From an uncultured Candidatus Actinomarina sp. (lineage in GTDB: Bacteria > Actinomycetota > Acidimicrobiia > Actinomarinales > Actinomarinaceae), in assembly GCA_902580215.1 (NCBI GenBank), contig CACHJT010000007.1, positions 1 to 52,666 on the forward strand: a DNA stretch of 52,666 nucleotides. The letters run 5' to 3'. The notes beneath the pieces were generated by a model that saw only the letters and a list, made by a program, of their open reading frames with translations, ran no database searches and had not been told where the DNA came from. Positions 35,090 to 42,904 of this stretch are shown one piece after another. Made by a program: the position numbers and the translations under genes. Positions within the stretch are counted from its first letter, which is position 1. Every line of letters starts with the position of its first letter.

Positions 35090-35607
35090 AAATCTTAGCC
35101 TTCATTGCGGTATTTACCGCATGCACAATTGGTGGAGAAGAATCTCAAGGAGTTGTAACTATTGAATCTACTACTGCCACAACAGTTGTAGACGAGGAAA
35201 CAACTTTTGAAGAGGGTGTCCTTGAGTTTGCTCAATGCATGAGAGAAGAAGGTATTAATTTTCCTGACCCAACATTTGATATAGACGGAAACCCTCAATT
35301 TGATAATTTAGAAATTGAAAATGAAGAAGAGTTTGAGAGTGCTTTTGAAAACTGTGAAGATATTTTAAGAAATGCTCTTCCAGAACAATTTGATTTAGAC
35401 CCAGAAGTTGAAGCGGCTTTAGTTGATGCTTCTTTAGAGTTTTCGCAGTGTATGAGAGACCAAGGAATTGATTTTCCAGATCCAAAACCTGGGGAGTTTG
35501 GGTTCTTTGCATTTAGAGATGCAGACATAGATTTTAGCTCGGAGGCAGTACAAGAAGCGTTTGAAATTTGCCAGCCAGAAAATCCTTTAGAAAATTTAGA
35601 CGATTAA
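35086..35607 (+). CDS. small lipoprotein with paired cysteine half-repeats (paralogue D); start codon unclear
   Basis: From 35086 it would read xKILAFIAVFTACTIGGEES, a typical lipoprotein with lipobox VFTAC, but that codon is GTA and no ATG, GTG or TTG lies in frame between it and an ATG at 34978, which is deep inside the permease gene. AUU at 35104 or AUC at 35092 are other candidates. The mature part has two near-perfect half-repeats: AQCMREEGINFPDP...ENCEDIL and SQCMRDQGIDFPDP...EICQPEN. Overlaps the permease stop by four bases, consistent with coupling. Coding is convincing; the exact start is not. Confidence 0.7.
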   Translation, partial: VKILAFIAVFTACTIGGEESQGVVTIESTTATTVVDEETTFEEGVLEFAQCMREEGINFPDPTFDIDGNPQFDNLEIENEEEFESAFENCEDILRNALPEQFDLDPEVEAALVDASLEFSQCMRDQGIDFPDPKPGEFGFFAFRDADIDFSSEAVQEAFEICQPENPLENLDD

Positions 35608-36059
35608 ATACCTGATTGAAAATATTCTGGTGCAGTCACAGCAATTGTTAGCCAACACTGTTGTTTTAATTCCGGACAATCCGTTTTCTCAAAAACCCAT
35701 GTAATTACAAAATAATTATTAGTTTTAGCAAGTACCTTAACTTCATAATGTACATTTGTTTCATTTTCATAAGTTACTTCATATGAATATTCTTTAAGAT
35801 CAACAATGGAGTCGTATGGTTCGCTAACCAACATTTGAGCAAATCTCTCTTTTGGTCCCGTGATTTCTTTATTGTCCTCATGTGCAAAGCCCCAGATTAC
35901 ATCAACAGCTTTTTCTGGATTATCTGAAAAGTTTTTATAGCTCTCAAATATTACATTAAGTACTTCTTCAGAATTTAAAGATTTTGTTTCCTCAATTACA
36001 GTTTCACTACCTGTACAAGAAACTAAGAATAGAAGAACAAGTAAAGTTTTTTTAACCAC
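35604..36059 (-). CDS. lipoprotein with DUF4864-like domain
   Basis: A 151-residue lipoprotein starting GTG, lipobox LFLVSC. The mature part, ESYKNFSDNPEKAVDVIWGF, AHEDNKEITGPKERFAQMLVSEPYDSIV and strand-rich end, resembles DUF4864, a small alpha+beta domain whose role is unknown. It meets lipoprotein D tail to tail with a four-base overlap. The neighbour upstream on its strand is a 30-residue ORF. Confidence 0.6.
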   Translation of the reverse strand: MVKKTLLVLLFLVSCTGSETVIEETKSLNSEEVLNVIFESYKNFSDNPEKAVDVIWGFAHEDNKEITGPKERFAQMLVSEPYDSIVDLKEYSYEVTYENETNVHYEVKVLAKTNNYFVITWVFEKTDCPELKQQCWLTIAVTAPEYFQSGI

Positions 36060-36144
36060 CGATGAGAGAAATGACTAGATACAAATGTAAGACAAATGCA
36101 ATAGCTAGGAATCCAAAGAATGATTTCTTTTCAACTTTATTCAC
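36052..36144 (-). CDS. possible 30-residue membrane peptide
   Basis: A reading frame from GTG at 36144 gives NKVEKKSFFGFLAIAFVLHL followed by YLVISLIGG: a basic start and one hydrophobic helix. Its stop lies within the first codons of the DUF4864-like lipoprotein gene, an eight-base overlap that could couple translation. No ribosome-binding site precedes the GTG, so it may be chance. Confidence 0.35.
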   Translation of the reverse strand: MNKVEKKSFFGFLAIAFVLHLYLVISLIGG

Positions 36145-36185
36145 AATCAAATACTAGTAAGGTTTAAATTTATACCTAAACCAAG

Positions 36186-36341
36186 TTACTTATTTGCTTG
36201 TTCGTAAGCCTGGCTATAAAGAATTAACGTTGGTGCCCATAGACCTACATAAATCGCAAGTTGAGAATCATCTAAAACAATATAAATAAGCACTGATGCT
36301 ATTACAGACACCATGCTTGCGTATAAACCAAGTTTTACCAT
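36186..36341 (-). CDS. small membrane protein, 51 aa
   Basis: An ATG at 36341 preceded by AGAGGAG at ideal distance opens a 51-residue frame: MVKLGLYASMVSVIASVLIY, then LDDSQLAIYVGLWAPTLILY, and a hydrophilic SQAYEQANK end. Two short helices joined by an acidic turn. It resembles widespread actinobacterial small proteins with a VGLWAPT motif, function unknown. It is divergent from another small membrane protein gene at 36392. Confidence 0.65.
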   Translation of the reverse strand: MVKLGLYASMVSVIASVLIYIVLDDSQLAIYVGLWAPTLILYSQAYEQANK

Positions 36342-36391
36342 ATTTCTCCTCTGGATTTAATTATACTATATAAATTTGTTAATATAAAAAC

Positions 36392-36547
36392 ATGCTAGAG
36401 ACATTAACTTCTTCACCACTGTTTTTAATTCTTCTATTTCCGGTCGGCACATTAACCGTATTTGTTATTGGTCTAATTCGTGTAGATATTCAAGACTTAA
36501 GAGGAAAAAAAACAGCAGGTCAGAAACTAGCTCTAGAAGAAGAATAG
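36392..36547 (+). CDS. small membrane protein, 51 aa
   Basis: An ATG at 36392 starts a 51-residue protein with one hydrophobic helix (LFLILLFPVGTLTVFVIGLI) and a charged C-terminus with DIQDLRGKKTAGQKLALEEE. No ribosome-binding site is visible; a TATATAAAT box about 20 bases upstream suggests a leaderless transcript. Divergent from the 36186-36341 gene, with a 50-base shared promoter space. Confidence 0.55.
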   Translation: MLETLTSSPLFLILLFPVGTLTVFVIGLIRVDIQDLRGKKTAGQKLALEEE

Positions 36548-36580
36548 GAAAGTGTCTTACTTGACTGTTTATATGTAATT

Positions 36581-37081
36581 ATGGACAGAGAAAATCTTGA
36601 AAACTTAGACGAGGAATCACTATTTCAGATCCAAAATACAATTTCTGAAATCATAAAAGAGAGAAATTTTAAAAAAGGTGATATTGAGGCAATTGTTGAC
36701 GATTCATTTAATATAGCTTTTCCAAAAATCGATGGTTTAGGTTTAAACCCGTGGGTTGAGGGGTCAATGCTGGTTTGCCCTGGAGCAAGAATAGACAAAT
36801 CACAGACAAAACACATATGTAAGTTTGTTGCTGTTGGCGATGATTGGTCCTGGGAGTCAAGCAATATGATTAGTGATGTAATCCGAAGAGATCAATCGTC
36901 AAAAAAATTTAGACAACACTCAATAACTTTAATCTCACCTTATGAGGGCATGACGGTTGATGTAATTATGCAAAAATCACAAAATGGAAAACATTTAGTC
37001 GATAGTGTTGAATCTTATATATTTTCTAATGGCTCTCTAGAAAAGACAATGTCTAACTCATCTAGATCAAGAGAACATTAA
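36581..37081 (+). CDS. conserved-looking hypothetical protein, 166 aa
   Basis: A cytoplasmic-looking protein with no signal or membrane segment. Features are an acidic helical start, NPWVEGSMLVCPGARIDKSQ, DDWSWESSNMISDVIRRDQ, and SITLISPYEGMTVDVIMQKS. I do not recognise a named domain, though the W-x-W-E and PYEGM elements look structured. It starts 33 bases after the small membrane protein gene. Confidence 0.55.
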   Translation: MDRENLENLDEESLFQIQNTISEIIKERNFKKGDIEAIVDDSFNIAFPKIDGLGLNPWVEGSMLVCPGARIDKSQTKHICKFVAVGDDWSWESSNMISDVIRRDQSSKKFRQHSITLISPYEGMTVDVIMQKSQNGKHLVDSVESYIFSNGSLEKTMSNSSRSREH

Positions 37082-37082
37082 T

Positions 37083-37574
37083 TTAAGAAAACCAACTGTG
37101 TCTACCAAATTGATTATTTGGAACAGGAGTTTTCTCTTTAAGATACCATTCAATACCACTGAGTACTGAGAACAAATAAGATTTCAATTTTATATTTATA
37201 TATAAAAAATAAGGTAAAAAAGAAAACACCTTTGGCCATGAGCTTAACAAAAATGGATAAACCGTAATGGTAAGCTTTGATCCAGTACTTACCTTTTCTA
37301 ACCTCCACTCAACAAAAGACTGATTCTTATTGCTATCACCAATCCAGAGATCGTACCCCTCTAAATCTCTCCAACTTACAAATCTTCTAATATAAGTTCT
37401 CTCATTTAAATAGAGTATTTTGTCTTCGTGATGCTCGTTGCTCCACTGAATAATTGAGTTCTCTTTACAAAAAGGGTGTACATTGTTTAAGTAATTAGGG
37501 GATGAAATAATTTCCCACAAGCTTTCAACAGAGCAATCATACGTCAAACTATTTGAGGTTTTAAATCTTTGCAT
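37083..37574 (-). CDS. SRPBCC/START-like hydrophobic-ligand-binding protein
   Basis: A 163-residue protein with the opening typical of the polyketide-cyclase/SRPBCC group, SLTYDCSVESLWEIISSPNYLNNVHPFC, beta-strands in the middle, and a C-terminal helix. Residues 105-140 are rather hydrophobic (FLLSSWPKVFSFLPYFLYI), so membrane association is possible. Ligand unknown. It is convergent with the 36581-37081 gene, one base apart. Confidence 0.6.
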   Translation of the reverse strand: MQRFKTSNSLTYDCSVESLWEIISSPNYLNNVHPFCKENSIIQWSNEHHEDKILYLNERTYIRRFVSWRDLEGYDLWIGDSNKNQSFVEWRLEKVSTGSKLTITVYPFLLSSWPKVFSFLPYFLYINIKLKSYLFSVLSGIEWYLKEKTPVPNNQFGRHSWFS

Positions 37575-37687
37575 AAATTAAGAATAAATATTTTAGGGTA
37601 TATATAAAATCAGGCATAGGCCAACCACTTATGGAAGTGTGTTTGAGTGATTTTCAACGCATACACGTGATTGACCAATAAAATCAG

Positions 37688-37900
37688 TATAATTCTTATT
37701 TCACAACCCTGCAAGATTGTGATATTTATTTCACAAGATACATTTATTTGTGAAAATAGCAGTAGCAAAGATTTCTCATCCTCTTATTTATATAATGAAA
37801 TAGGGAGAAATAAAACTTCTCATGAACTTCGTGAAACATTTTGGGGGAAATTTTCACAGGTCACTGACAGCAAGCCGGGAGCGATCCCGGTTTGTTTGTT
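37688..37900 (+). ncRNA. candidate non-coding RNA ending in an intrinsic terminator
   Basis: A 320-base gene-free gap lies between two minus-strand genes, yet a strong plus-strand terminator ends it at 37875-37900. TATAAT occurs at 37688 with TTGACC 11 bases upstream, a weak promoter fit. The stretch carries repeated TTTCAC/GTGAAA words (near 37700, 37729, 37748, 37831, 37852) that can pair in alternative ways, including TTTCACAA (37729-37736) with TTGTGAAA (37748-37755). It does not show the RNase P, tmRNA or SRP conserved sequences. Boundaries and promoter are uncertain. Confidence 0.5.
37875..37900 (+). terminator. intrinsic terminator with GNRA loop
   Basis: CCGGGA-GCGA-TCCCGG followed by TTTGTTTGTT: a perfect six-base GC-rich stem, a GCGA tetraloop and a U-rich tail on the plus strand. 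It ends where the minus-strand permease stop codon begins, so it serves a plus-strand transcript from the gap upstream. Confidence 0.8.
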
Positions 37901-39065
37901 AAAGAATTAATAAAGCAATTGCAAAGACAAGACAGGCTGAAAATCCATAGAAAGCAGTTGCGACAGAATAAAGTCGATCATCTTTTTTCAGCTTGATTAC
38001 ACACAAGTTCGTAATCGTATAATATATCAAAATAAAAAAGGAACTTAGTTTTATAGACCCAACAACATCAAAACTATAAACACCCACTATCACAGAGATG
38101 AGTACAAAGCCTTCTGAAAAGTAAGCAGAGTTAAATTTTTTATGAATTTTTGAAAAAGATTTTGGAAGTACACTGTCTCTAGAAAGCGCAACATATATTC
38201 TGCTAATCCCAGGCATGAGAGCAAGAAATACAGAAACCATCGCAATTGAAGAAGCAAAAACAATTAAAAATGAAAATTCTGAAAACTTACTTACGTCCAT
38301 GGCAACAAGAAGAGGTGTATTAGAGTTCATAATTAGTTCAGGACTGATTATTGATAGCGTTAACCATGTAATTCCAAAATACAATAAGATTGTTACTCCC
38401 AATCCAGTAAAAATTGCTGTAGGTATAATTTCTTTAGGGTTTTTTATTTCCTCTCCAAATGTCGCAAGCCTCGAATATCCGGTAAAAGCAAAAAACCATA
38501 TACTTGCAGATAACAAAATACTATCAATTGAAACCACCTCAAAGATTGGAATACTTAAATCAACATTTGGTGTTGAGAGGATAGAGACAGCATAAAATAA
38601 AAGTAGTCCAAAAATTATCCAAACAAACCATTTAGCAATTTCTGCAGTTTTGTGAATCCCAGAAAAACTTAACAAAAAGACTAAAAGACATAAAACAACA
38701 CCAATCTCTTTCCCATACACAGGAGAGAGATAGTTTCCTACTGTTAGCGCTATTGCAACACAGCTAATTGTTTTACCAATAATGAACACTGAACCAGCGA
38801 TAATTGCATAAGGTTTTCCTAGTATTTCATTTGCATACAAATATGTACCACCAGTTTTAGGAAACAGTGATGAGAGTTGAGCAGAGGAAGAAGCATTTGC
38901 TATAGCTAATGTTGAAGCTAAAAGTAATCCAAGGACTGAACCGTAAGAACTTATTTTTGCTGTAGGGGCAATATTATTAAAAAGTCCAGCTCCGATCATT
39001 GAGCTTAAGCCCAAATAAATAGAACTTTTTAAAGTAAGTGTACGGTTGAACTCTTTGTTTTCCAC
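37899..39065 (-). CDS. APC-superfamily amino-acid permease
   Basis: A 388-residue transporter with about 11 to 12 membrane segments. The first helix LGLSSMIGAGLFNNIAPTAK carries the G-[SA]-G-x-F unwinding motif, and FPKTGGTYLYANEILGK and FFAFTGYSRLATFGEEIKNP follow as in the APC family. It imports an amino acid or polyamine; the substrate is not readable. Preceded by the ncRNA candidate region, and divergent from the next membrane gene with about 68 bases between. Confidence 0.86.
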   Translation of the reverse strand: MENKEFNRTLTLKSSIYLGLSSMIGAGLFNNIAPTAKISSYGSVLGLLLASTLAIANASSSAQLSSLFPKTGGTYLYANEILGKPYAIIAGSVFIIGKTISCVAIALTVGNYLSPVYGKEIGVVLCLLVFLLSFSGIHKTAEIAKWFVWIIFGLLLFYAVSILSTPNVDLSIPIFEVVSIDSILLSASIWFFAFTGYSRLATFGEEIKNPKEIIPTAIFTGLGVTILLYFGITWLTLSIISPELIMNSNTPLLVAMDVSKFSEFSFLIVFASSIAMVSVFLALMPGISRIYVALSRDSVLPKSFSKIHKKFNSAYFSEGFVLISVIVGVYSFDVVGSIKLSSFFILIYYTITNLCVIKLKKDDRLYSVATAFYGFSACLVFAIALLIL

Positions 39066-39133
39066 AGACTTATTTTATCTTGCGTGACTTAATTTCGTAA
39101 ATACCAAGAAACCTTTGGGTTTATACTATTTAT

Positions 39134-40111
39134 ATGTTCAATAAATTATCGCCTGTTGTTATTACAGATGAAAAAGATAGAAAACTGTTTATCATCGCAA
39201 TGCTCTGGTTTTTTATTGGCGCATGGATAGATTCGAGCGCTCACACATATTTAATCGATGATATAGAAACTTTTTTTACACCCTGGCACGGTGTTTTATA
39301 TTCGGGTTATGCTTTTTCAGTTTTAGTTGCAATGTATGTAAAAAATAAAATGAAAGACTACAAGTTTGATGTCGGAGTTTTAGGTGCAGTTATCTTTGGA
39401 GCTGGTGGGGCATCAGATGCTGTGTGGCATACGTTACTTGGTATTGAAACAGGCGTAGAGCCACTCGTTTCTCCATCACACCTAATGTTATTTCTTGGAG
39501 CATTTTTAATGTTGGATTATGTCTTTACAACAAGACCTAGTAAAGACCAGCTAGACACAGCATCAGTTGTAGCGGTATCAACAATCTATGCTTTGGTCAT
39601 GTTTATCACGCAGTTCCTTCATCCATATTTACAGTACGGAGTGTTTTTTGGTTACGATGACGCTTTTGCGGCAGGGACTTTATTTTTTCAATCTATGCTT
39701 GCAAGCATTGTATATGTTTATGCGATACGATTTAAAATGTCATCAAAGCAAATGTTCTTACTTTATTTTCTTTCTTTTTTGTATGTATCAGTGCATGCTT
39801 CTTTAGGAAACATAAGACTAATGCTGTTGATTATTGGCATAGGAAGTCTTTTTAGTTTCGGGGTATTTAGAGTAACAAACTGGTATTACACCACTGATCA
39901 TGATCGAAAAATACAAGTAAGTGCAGCTGCAATTGCTTCACTATATGGATTATTTTTTGTTTTATACCTACTTATCAACCAAACACAGAGCGATTATGAG
40001 TTAACTTGGAGGTTTTATGGACTTGGCGGTTTAGTTACTACACCACTTTTATTTGGATATATGGTTGGAAACTTAGGTGTTAGCCCAAGCACTGGTGAAG
40101 TTGTAGAGTGA
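39134..40111 (+). CDS. multi-pass membrane protein with conserved-looking histidine motifs
   Basis: A 325-residue protein with about nine hydrophobic segments. Candidate metal or ligand residues cluster as SSAHTYLIDDIETFFTPWHGVLYSGY, GGASDAVWHTLLGIE and VSPSHLMLFLGA. The DxxxH and TPWH patterns occur in membrane hypotheticals of other Actinobacteria and Chloroflexi as far as I recall. Function unknown. It ends 2 bases before the convergent acyltransferase gene. Confidence 0.55.
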   Translation: MFNKLSPVVITDEKDRKLFIIAMLWFFIGAWIDSSAHTYLIDDIETFFTPWHGVLYSGYAFSVLVAMYVKNKMKDYKFDVGVLGAVIFGAGGASDAVWHTLLGIETGVEPLVSPSHLMLFLGAFLMLDYVFTTRPSKDQLDTASVVAVSTIYALVMFITQFLHPYLQYGVFFGYDDAFAAGTLFFQSMLASIVYVYAIRFKMSSKQMFLLYFLSFLYVSVHASLGNIRLMLLIIGIGSLFSFGVFRVTNWYYTTDHDRKIQVSAAAIASLYGLFFVLYLLINQTQSDYELTWRFYGLGGLVTTPLLFGYMVGNLGVSPSTGEVVE

Positions 40112-40113
40112 GC

Positions 40114-40965
40114 TTATCTTAAATTTCTCAGGTAAATAAACCTATTTAACTTCAATAAAGCCTTTTTTCGTAGACTCTCTGATTTGTATCGCAACTGATT
40201 TATTGCAATATCGCTATTATCACTTAACGAACTCACACTTACTGGTTTGCCAATCTTTATAGATATATTTTTATCTCTTTTATTAAATAACTCGTTTAAT
40301 TGTGAAACATCTCTAAGTTGTTTATTTACATAGGAGGCAAAATAAAAGAACCAAGAGTTTCTCCCCTCTACATAGACTGGAATTAACGGGAAATTATATT
40401 TTTTTGCGAGCGCAATTGGAGTTTTCTCCCAAGGTCTATCCCATAAGCCAAAAAAAGTAAGTCTAGATAGGCGACCAGAGGGGAAAATAATGCCAGGCCT
40501 TCCGTCACCAAAGAAAACACTAAGCCGTTCAAGTGTTACTTTATTTGCAGAGTGAGTTTCTTTTTCTTTATTCCAAACAACAGGTGCTAGTAGGTCATGG
40601 AAAGCACCCAACAGATATACAAAAAGTTCATTTGCAAAAAAGAAAAGATCATTACGGGCTGGATAAATTGTATGATATAAAGCAATAGCATCTGCAGCTC
40701 CCATAGGGTGATTTGATACAATTAAAAACTTTCCATCTTTTGGTATATTTTCAAGACCTTCAACAGAAGAGTTACTTGTATACTCACTACCCAACCAATT
40801 AAAAGCCTCCTCGCCAGTCATGCTCTGGATATGATCTCCAACAAAAACAGTTTCATCATATCTAAGATATTTTTTCAATAAGGTGTAAATAGTTTTAGAC
40901 AGGAAGCTATTTTTCAACAACCAAGGGTTCCTCTCTTTTATGAGTTGGTAGATCTTTTCTTCCAT
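40114..40965 (-). CDS. lysophospholipid acyltransferase, PlsC type (hemolysin-like group)
   Basis: A 283-residue protein with NHPMGAADAI (H86, D92), where H-x5-D replaces the classic H-x4-D, as in the hemolysin-like acyltransferases. A second motif is FPSGRLSRLT, standing for the FPEGTRS block. One central hydrophobic stretch (about 108-125) fits membrane contact. It probably acylates a glycerol or ornithine lipid. It shares one base with the next gene (40965), which encodes a second acyltransferase, making a pair. Confidence 0.78.
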   Translation of the reverse strand: MEEKIYQLIKERNPWLLKNSFLSKTIYTLLKKYLRYDETVFVGDHIQSMTGEEAFNWLGSEYTSNSSVEGLENIPKDGKFLIVSNHPMGAADAIALYHTIYPARNDLFFFANELFVYLLGAFHDLLAPVVWNKEKETHSANKVTLERLSVFFGDGRPGIIFPSGRLSRLTFFGLWDRPWEKTPIALAKKYNFPLIPVYVEGRNSWFFYFASYVNKQLRDVSQLNELFNKRDKNISIKIGKPVSVSSLSDNSDIAINQLRYKSESLRKKALLKLNRFIYLRNLR

Positions 40966-41633
40966 TAAGCCTTAAACCTACTTTTTCTTCCCTTAATTCC
41001 ATCAAAACAGGAACGAAGCCTTTGTATTACCTCTTCCTCAGAACCATAAAGATTTAAACTTTCTAAAAACTTTAAAGTGTCATGTTCATAATCGATTTGT
41101 ACTGGCATCACTTCAGCCTCTAATTCTTTGGCTAAATATAAAAAACTACTTCTAAACCTCGTAGCATCAAACCTGCCCTCTGGAGTAATGATCAATAAAA
41201 AGTTATCTCTTTTAAGCAGCTCTTGTACCACAGATTCGTACTGCCCACTATTACCTTTTCTATCTACAGGAATGGCACCAAATTTTCTAAACACTATTTC
41301 TTGTAGCCAACCTAATGGCCAAGGAATTCCTTGATTATCAATATCTTTTGGCTTAACAAATGGAATAGGAATTCTTCTCATAGTCCATTTTGCGGAAAGA
41401 TAACAGACATCTATATCCAAAGCTAAGATCATCAAAATCATCAAATATTCATCTTTCCCGGACTGATGTGGCGCAGCAGTTACAATTACTCGTTTATTAT
41501 CTAAAAAAGACCCCTTTGCTTTAACGCTTTCAAACAACAGTAAAAATCTTGCGAGATGTTTTAAAAAGAATCTTCTTTTTCTTGGCGTAAGCTCGCTTAT
41601 CGTTACCTCAGGTAAAACTCTTGTATAAGGCAT
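40965..41633 (-). CDS. PlsC-type acyltransferase
   Basis: A 222-residue protein with the motif APHQSGKDE (H56, D61: H-x4-D), then GWLQEIVFRKFGAIPVDR and ITPEGRF, which corresponds to the FPEGTRS block. It fits the 1-acylglycerol-phosphate acyltransferase family. It likely transfers an acyl chain to a lysolipid. Overlaps the downstream acyltransferase by one base, suggesting the two act in sequence in one lipid pathway. Confidence 0.8.
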   Translation of the reverse strand: MPYTRVLPEVTISELTPRKRRFFLKHLARFLLLFESVKAKGSFLDNKRVIVTAAPHQSGKDEYLMILMILALDIDVCYLSAKWTMRRIPIPFVKPKDIDNQGIPWPLGWLQEIVFRKFGAIPVDRKGNSGQYESVVQELLKRDNFLLIITPEGRFDATRFRSSFLYLAKELEAEVMPVQIDYEHDTLKFLESLNLYGSEEEVIQRLRSCFDGIKGRKSRFKA

Positions 41634-41657
41634 AATTTTTTTGTAGTTAAAATTATC

Positions 41658-42353
41658 TTAGTATGTTTGTTCTTCGTCACTATCAGTAAAAGATACATTA
41701 TTAAATTCTTTAAGTCTAAAAAAGTGACCACCTGAAGTCGGACTTGATTTTAATGTAGTGTGTCCAGTGTGTCTTGGAAGAAACTTTCTCCATGTCCATG
41801 CATATAGTGGCATATTTAAAAAATATGATAGCAAGACTGACATTGTGCCAGCATGAGAAATGATCATTAGCCTTTCAATACTTGCTCCACTTAAATCAAA
41901 CCTTCTATCAAACTTAGCATCCAAAGACATAACCCCTCTGTTGCCAAGTTCTATTTCTAGGTTAGAAATAATATTTTTACCAAAGGCTTCCATGTACTTT
42001 CCATGAGTACCTTCACGCCATTCTTCAAAAGTCTGAGAGTTTCTTTTTGCAAAAAAAGCCTCTACTTCTTCTAAGCCTTTTCCATATAATTCCTCTTCAT
42101 CTTCATCATGCATCTCTTGTAGCCAGTCATATGTGTGAGTAGATCTTCCTATATTTTTTTCTTTAAATGGAGTGAATGTTTCTTGAGCACGCTTTATAGG
42201 TGATACCCATATTTCATCAACACTATTTTCTACAAATACAGCAGAAGATTTTTCAGACTGCAGTTTCCCAAGTGAAGTTAAACCTGGGTTTTTTGTATAC
42301 ACATCTCCTACCATCCACTCTGGCTGGCCATGTCTAATCAATACAATTTCCAT
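41658..42353 (-). CDS. histidine phosphatase family protein
   Basis: A 231-residue protein opening MEIVLIRHGQPEW, the RHG motif with catalytic His8, followed by SPIKRAQETFTPF and the second catalytic His in LMIISHAGTMSVLL. It belongs to the phosphoglycerate-mutase-like superfamily; the HGQ form is typical of broad-range phosphatases rather than glycolytic mutase. Substrate unknown. Divergent from the small membrane gene at 42405. Confidence 0.85.
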   Translation of the reverse strand: MEIVLIRHGQPEWMVGDVYTKNPGLTSLGKLQSEKSSAVFVENSVDEIWVSPIKRAQETFTPFKEKNIGRSTHTYDWLQEMHDEDEEELYGKGLEEVEAFFAKRNSQTFEEWREGTHGKYMEAFGKNIISNLEIELGNRGVMSLDAKFDRRFDLSGASIERLMIISHAGTMSVLLSYFLNMPLYAWTWRKFLPRHTGHTTLKSSPTSGGHFFRLKEFNNVSFTDSDEEQTY

Positions 42354-42404
42354 ACAAAAACAATAGCTAAATTAGGTTATTCTGATAGCTTAAGAGAAAA
42401 ATAT

Positions 42405-42854
42405 ATGAAGCTTTATCGTGATAGAAGTAGTTTGTTTCTTCCATTCTTAAGAGGAAGTGTGCTTACATATGTTGGCATTGACAACATTATTACTGGTCCC
42501 TTTAGACAATTAATGATTAAATATTTTAGACTTGGAGATTTTGGAACTAACGCAAGAGAAGAGTATTTGTACTACCTACTATTGTTTTTTGGTCTTTTAC
42601 AATTATTTATAACATTACAAAGTGCATTCCAACCAGTTATTGAAATAATAGATACCAAAGTTATTCTTCGAACTAAAGAGAGAACACTTTCTGTTATAAA
42701 AAACACTTTTGATATTACCAATTTGGAAATTGTTGAGGATAATTTCTTACAGTTTTCGTTTGGTGACGAAATATACAATGTCCAAGTAGACGACGTCTCC
42801 ACCAAAGAGATTCAAGAAATATTTACATCCTTTAATTTCTACGAAGAAGAATAA
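42405..42854 (+). CDS. membrane-associated hypothetical protein, 149 aa
   Basis: From the ATG at 42405 (MKLYRDRSSLFLPFLRGSVL) the protein has one or two hydrophobic helices (about 62-84) and a C-terminal part with strands resembling a small PH-like domain (PVIEIIDTKVILRTKERTLS). An upstream in-frame ATG at 42330 would overlap the opposite gene's start and is less likely; AAGAG sits about eight bases before 42405. No family recognised. Confidence 0.5.
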   Translation: MKLYRDRSSLFLPFLRGSVLTYVGIDNIITGPFRQLMIKYFRLGDFGTNAREEYLYYLLLFFGLLQLFITLQSAFQPVIEIIDTKVILRTKERTLSVIKNTFDITNLEIVEDNFLQFSFGDEIYNVQVDDVSTKEIQEIFTSFNFYEEE

Positions 42855-42904
42855 CAGTCAAAAATTTAGTACTATTATTTTGTATTTTTTAATAAAGGAG
42901 AAAT

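Noticed and set aside
37671-37693. TTGACC followed by TATAAT as a strong promoter for the candidate RNA
   Set aside because: The spacer is 11 bases, too short for a standard sigma-70 type promoter, so the start of the RNA is left open.
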